Shown here piece after piece: positions 60,790 through 64,000 of a stretch of DNA of 64,000 bases. The notes beneath the pieces are model-generated. The model was not told the DNA's origin. It did not search any database and saw nothing but the letters and a program-made list of their open reading frames with translations. Made by a program: the position numbers and the translations under genes. Positions within the stretch are counted from its first letter, which is position 1. Each line of letters starts with the position of its first letter. The DNA comes from Lentibacillus siamensis. GTDB lineage: Bacteria > Bacillota > Bacilli > Bacillales > Amphibacillaceae. The stretch covers positions 576,989 to 640,988 of the forward strand of contig NZ_BAAADS010000001.1 in the NCBI RefSeq assembly GCF_039522605.1, written 5' to 3'.

Positions 60790-62865
60790 TCAACCTTTGT
60801 TATTTAGATGTTCTAATAGACCACTCCCTTTACTCGTAATCTCACTTCCTCTGCGGCCACGGGAAACATTAATCAAGCCCTTATTCCGCAACAACTTTTG
60901 CCTGTACCTGATCTGCTGGTCAGATAGATTGTATCCACTATTTTTAAGAAAATTCAACATCCGATGTCTACCTGATGAAGATACAGTATTTTTTGAGAGA
61001 AACTCTAATATTGCAATTACTTCATCTGCAAATCCTCGTTCGTGAAAGAATTGTATCAAATTATTATAATCCTTATCTTTTTGTTCTTTCATATTTAGAA
61101 AACGGGAGTTTTCCAAGAAAGGCAATTGTTCCTCTTGTACAGTATCATCACAAATATGAGCAAGATATTCTATGGTGTTTTGCAATTCTCGTATATTTCC
61201 TGGCCAATGATAACCCTTTAGTGCTTCAAAAGCATTTTGTGAGAATGTAAATGATGAACGCCCAAGTTTCTTTGAAGACTTTTTAATGAATAACTCACTC
61301 AACCATCCAATATCACCAATTCTTTCTCTTAATGGAGGAAGGCGAATCGGTAAAACATTCAAACGATAAAATAAGTCCTTTCGGAAATCACCGGTCCTTA
61401 TTAATTTTTCCAGGTCTTGGTTAGTAGCGGCTATGACTCTTAAATCAAGAGAAATCATCTGCTCACCACCTACTCGTAAAATCTGTTTTTCCTGCAGGAC
61501 TCTTAATAGCCTATTTTGAATTGTTGACGAAGCGTCACCAATTTCATCCAAAAAGATAGTTCCTTTATGGGCTTGTTCAAATAATCCGCTACGCCCATCT
61601 TTTTTTGCACCTGTAAATGAACCCCCTTCATAACCAAACAACTCACTTTCAAGCAAGCTTTCAGATAATGAGGCAAAGTTTACTCCGACAAAAGGGTGAT
61701 ATGACCTAAGGGATTCATTATGAATTGCCTGCGCCAATATTTCCTTCCCTGTCCCAGTTTCCCCCAAAATCAAAATGGTTGAATCACTTTTCGCTAACTT
61801 TTTCGCAATTCTTACAGATTCAATAATGGTTTGATTTTTGGAAACCATATCCTCGAATGTATATTGAGCAATAAAGTTTTTACCTTTGATTTTATTTCTG
61901 TAATTGTATTCAATTTGCCGTATTTCATTGGTCCTACGAAACATCAATAATGTTCCAAAAATTTCATTGTCTACATATATATCTTTTTTACGAATATAGT
62001 AGGCGATTCCATTTATGTCCTTAAAGGTATCGTTATCATTTTTAATCGATTGAATCTCCTGTAAAAACGTAGAAGGTATAACAGCTTGAATTTTTTTACC
62101 TATCATATTCCGATCTTGCCGATTTAAAAGATGCATAGCTTTTTGATTTATCATACTAATAATCCCATCTTTGGAAAAAAGAAGAATTGCATCATCTATA
62201 TGGTTTACAATTTGCTCTAAACTGTTTCTCAATGACTTTGCAGTGAAAATTTCCTGACTAAATTCCTCGGTTAAATGAACCAATGATTGAATATAGCGCG
62301 CGGATAAACGATTTAATTCAAAATCCGAAACCTTAAAGTGATTAAAGATCTCAATTATCGTGGAAATATCTATAAACCTTGAGCCAATGTTTATAATTTT
62401 TTCAATCGAAGAAGGAACAAGATGGGCATCCCCCGGTGTCACAGCAATTTTAATGTCTGAGTCAAATCTTGCTCCAGGATAATAAGATTGGAAATTTAAA
62501 AGAATACCAGTTTCTTCAATAACTGAAATTGTTTCCTCTGCTGCCTCCTTCATATTACTTACAAGTAGAACCTTTTCACCTTTAGGTATTTCCAGCATTT
62601 CTCTTATGTTCGCAAAGTTAATCATTCTCTTGGCAAGAATATACGAGGTATCTTTCGGAAAGTAAGGTTTAACCATTGGCAATAATATTTTACTGGATAA
62701 TAGGACAATGGTGTCTTTCGTTATCATAGAGTGGAATAACTCATCAACAGTACGTGCCTGTATCTCGAAGTATTCATCTATCTTAATTTCCTGTAATTGC
62801 TCAATAATGGTTTTCAAAGTATGCTTTTGATATGAGACGACCATAATAGATCCATAAGTGCTCAT
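60790..62865 (-). CDS. Sigma-54-dependent activator of the opp operon (PrpR-N-like sensor, PAS, AAA+)
   Basis: The protein has 691 residues from the ATG at 62865 (TTGGAGG upstream). A PrpR-N-like domain covers about 1-180. A PAS domain covers about 215-310 (NHIDDAILLFSKDGIISMIN). The AAA+ domain has Walker A GETGTGKE (368-375). The sigma-54 contact loop reads GSFTGA instead of GAFTGA. The C-terminus looks like a winged helix (IRYRQKLLRNKGLINVSRG then RRGSEITSKGSGLL), not a Fis HTH. It is a paralogue of the activator at 45702 and lies directly upstream of the opp sigma-54 promoter. Confidence 0.9.
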   Translation of the reverse strand: MSTYGSIMVVSYQKHTLKTIIEQLQEIKIDEYFEIQARTVDELFHSMITKDTIVLLSSKILLPMVKPYFPKDTSYILAKRMINFANIREMLEIPKGEKVLLVSNMKEAAEETISVIEETGILLNFQSYYPGARFDSDIKIAVTPGDAHLVPSSIEKIINIGSRFIDISTIIEIFNHFKVSDFELNRLSARYIQSLVHLTEEFSQEIFTAKSLRNSLEQIVNHIDDAILLFSKDGIISMINQKAMHLLNRQDRNMIGKKIQAVIPSTFLQEIQSIKNDNDTFKDINGIAYYIRKKDIYVDNEIFGTLLMFRRTNEIRQIEYNYRNKIKGKNFIAQYTFEDMVSKNQTIIESVRIAKKLAKSDSTILILGETGTGKEILAQAIHNESLRSYHPFVGVNFASLSESLLESELFGYEGGSFTGAKKDGRSGLFEQAHKGTIFLDEIGDASSTIQNRLLRVLQEKQILRVGGEQMISLDLRVIAATNQDLEKLIRTGDFRKDLFYRLNVLPIRLPPLRERIGDIGWLSELFIKKSSKKLGRSSFTFSQNAFEALKGYHWPGNIRELQNTIEYLAHICDDTVQEEQLPFLENSRFLNMKEQKDKDYNNLIQFFHERGFADEVIAILEFLSKNTVSSSGRHRMLNFLKNSGYNLSDQQIRYRQKLLRNKGLINVSRGRRGSEITSKGSGLLEHLNNKG

Positions 62866-62977
62866 AAAGTTACCTCCAATCTTCCCATTAATTACAAATA
62901 CTTTCATTTATCATTAACATCCATAGCATTGATTAGAAGTTTAAATAAAGCAAGAAAATTCCTCAGAGATAGGTGTG

Positions 62978-63862
62978 TTAAAATAACTTTCTCAGATTAT
63001 CTACTGTCTGCAATTTTTGGGGTACTAACCAATCAGGATGAACGAATGCATCATCAAAAGACAATAAAAGATTTTCTATTTCAATCAAAAATGACTGGTC
63101 CCATCTTAGCTGGTGAATAAATTTCTCCCGCGTTCCTTTAAAACCAACAAGTTCGATTAGTTTATTTAACATTTCAGCCTGCCATATCGACTGTATTGGG
63201 GAAATTCCGCTAATATCCTTAAATCGAAACCATTTATGGTCAATAGATAGGGCGTGCGGGAAATAGTAGGCGTATACCTTCTCAAACCTTTCTTCTGTTT
63301 TAAGTGAAAGCTTTTGGCCATCATGTACACGGAGTTCATATCGTCCCTCAGTGCTATTCATATGCTCTAATTGTTCAGGATCAACGAATGTAAGCCATAT
63401 TTCAGTTTGGGTCCCCTCAACAGGCGCGATTATTGCAGGTAATGATCCATACGGGGCAAGAAAGGATCCATAGACAATATCAGTGTCTTGAATGCTACCA
63501 CGCAAACAAATAACAAAATCACTTATTTCCTTATTCAGACTGAATTTATATTTCAACTGGGCCAAGCAAACATTTGAACCATAAGCGACCAGTGGGACAC
63601 GCTTTGAAATAGGAAGGAAATTATGCTCATTTAATAATGACCGCACTGTTTTTTCAGTGATTGATCCCCCTGCAAACGAGCCTTCCAAAAGTTGCGACTC
63701 AGAATATTGAATGACTAGATCTTCAACCGGTACTCCTTTTTCCTCAATTATTTTATGTGCCCTACCTTTAAAATAAATGAAAGAAGAAGATGGTCTTGGT
63801 CCTGGATAAATATCAGGATCATCATAAGGACTGAGTTCAATTGGTTTGTGTTCCATATACAT
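62978..63862 (-). CDS. Gamma-glutamylcyclotransferase-like protein
   Basis: This 294-residue protein has features of the GGCT fold in its middle part: VAYGSNVCLAQLKYKF near 92-107 and YGSFLAPYGSLPAIIAPVEG near 131. The candidate catalytic Glu172 is in LEHMNSTEGRYELRV. GGCT enzymes release 5-oxoproline from gamma-glutamyl amines or peptides. The first 85 and last 80 residues are not recognised. GAGGAG lies 7 nt before the ATG. It lies 112 nt before the opp activator gene in the same direction. The family assignment is tentative. Confidence 0.5.
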   Translation of the reverse strand: MYMEHKPIELSPYDDPDIYPGPRPSSSFIYFKGRAHKIIEEKGVPVEDLVIQYSESQLLEGSFAGGSITEKTVRSLLNEHNFLPISKRVPLVAYGSNVCLAQLKYKFSLNKEISDFVICLRGSIQDTDIVYGSFLAPYGSLPAIIAPVEGTQTEIWLTFVDPEQLEHMNSTEGRYELRVHDGQKLSLKTEERFEKVYAYYFPHALSIDHKWFRFKDISGISPIQSIWQAEMLNKLIELVGFKGTREKFIHQLRWDQSFLIEIENLLLSFDDAFVHPDWLVPQKLQTVDNLRKLF

Positions 63863-63922
63863 CTAACCACTCCTCACTGTATATTGAATACTTTAAAGTG
63901 ACCAAATTTTATCTAATTTAAA

Positions 63923-63971
63923 ATTATACCTGAATTATTCATACTTCCAAGTTAAAACTTAAATTGGAAGT
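63923..63971 (-). promoter_or_regulatory. Promoter with overlapping dyad upstream of the GGCT-like gene
   Basis: On the minus strand TTGGAA (63945-63950), a 16-bp spacer and TATAAT (63923-63928) form a promoter. The inverted repeat ACTTCCAA / TTGGAAGT (63943-63950 and 63964-63971) covers the -35 box and looks like an operator. Confidence 0.55.
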
Positions 63972-64000
63972 AAATTCTAATCTTATTCGGTTTTCTTTTC

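Overview
The window comes from a low-GC Gram-positive of the family Bacillaceae. The gene repertoire, the CcpA-type cre sites, the PRD-type PTS activators, the preQ1-I riboswitch and the interspersed repeats resemble salt-tolerant genera such as Virgibacillus, Oceanobacillus or Lentibacillus. The genus is an inference. No rRNA, tRNA, prophage, transposase or CRISPR array is visible. Nearly everything is catabolic, and most genes lie on the minus strand.

Layout. 1-4.4 kb: minus-strand operon for a PRD/PTS regulator, an ascorbate-type PTS (IIA, IIB, IIC) and the start of transketolase, with a perfect cre site upstream. 4.5-11 kb: lichenan/cellobiose-type PTS operon licB-licC-licA-GH1 phospho-beta-glucosidase-licR-fructokinase, with a cre-like site at its promoter. 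11.2-20.5 kb: Gfo/Idh oxidoreductase, mannose-6-phosphate isomerase, a sugar ABC importer without its own ATPase, and a three-component sensor (membrane-anchored sugar-binding protein, YesM-like kinase, YesN-like regulator) joined by 4-nt overlaps. 20.7-24.7 kb, plus strand: manR-manP. 24.7-25.2 kb: a 21-bp tandem repeat and a 31-bp palindrome. 25.2-37.5 kb: polysaccharide locus with sulfatase, GH43 enzyme, YesL, GH2 enzyme and an ABC importer, an ArsR-like regulator, and a divergent formylglycine-generating enzyme that should activate the sulfatase.

37.6-42.8 kb: a Phd-Uma2 fusion with a palindromic operator, a SEC-C protein, a small membrane ORF, an uncharacterised Cys/His protein, the preQ1-controlled queC-transporter-queF operon, and a 25-residue holin-like (type I toxin) peptide. 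42.9-64 kb: peptide-catabolic region with two sigma-54 activators, each encoded just upstream of a near-identical -24/-12 promoter. One promoter drives isoaspartyl dipeptidase and an NhaC antiporter. The other drives a five-gene Opp importer followed by asparaginase II, M55 D-aminopeptidase, a decayed stretch (GNAT pseudogene and an OppF remnant), an M81 (MlrC-type) metallopeptidase and a GH29 fucosidase. A gamma-glutamylcyclotransferase-like gene precedes the second activator.

How it works together. The first 37 kb import and phosphorylate or hydrolyse plant or algal sugars under catabolite repression. The last 21 kb look like a sigma-54 regulon for unusual peptides: beta-aspartyl, gamma-glutamyl or D-amino-acid linked, as in muropeptides or cyanobacterial peptides. 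That substrate assignment is inference and is the most interesting hypothesis in the window.
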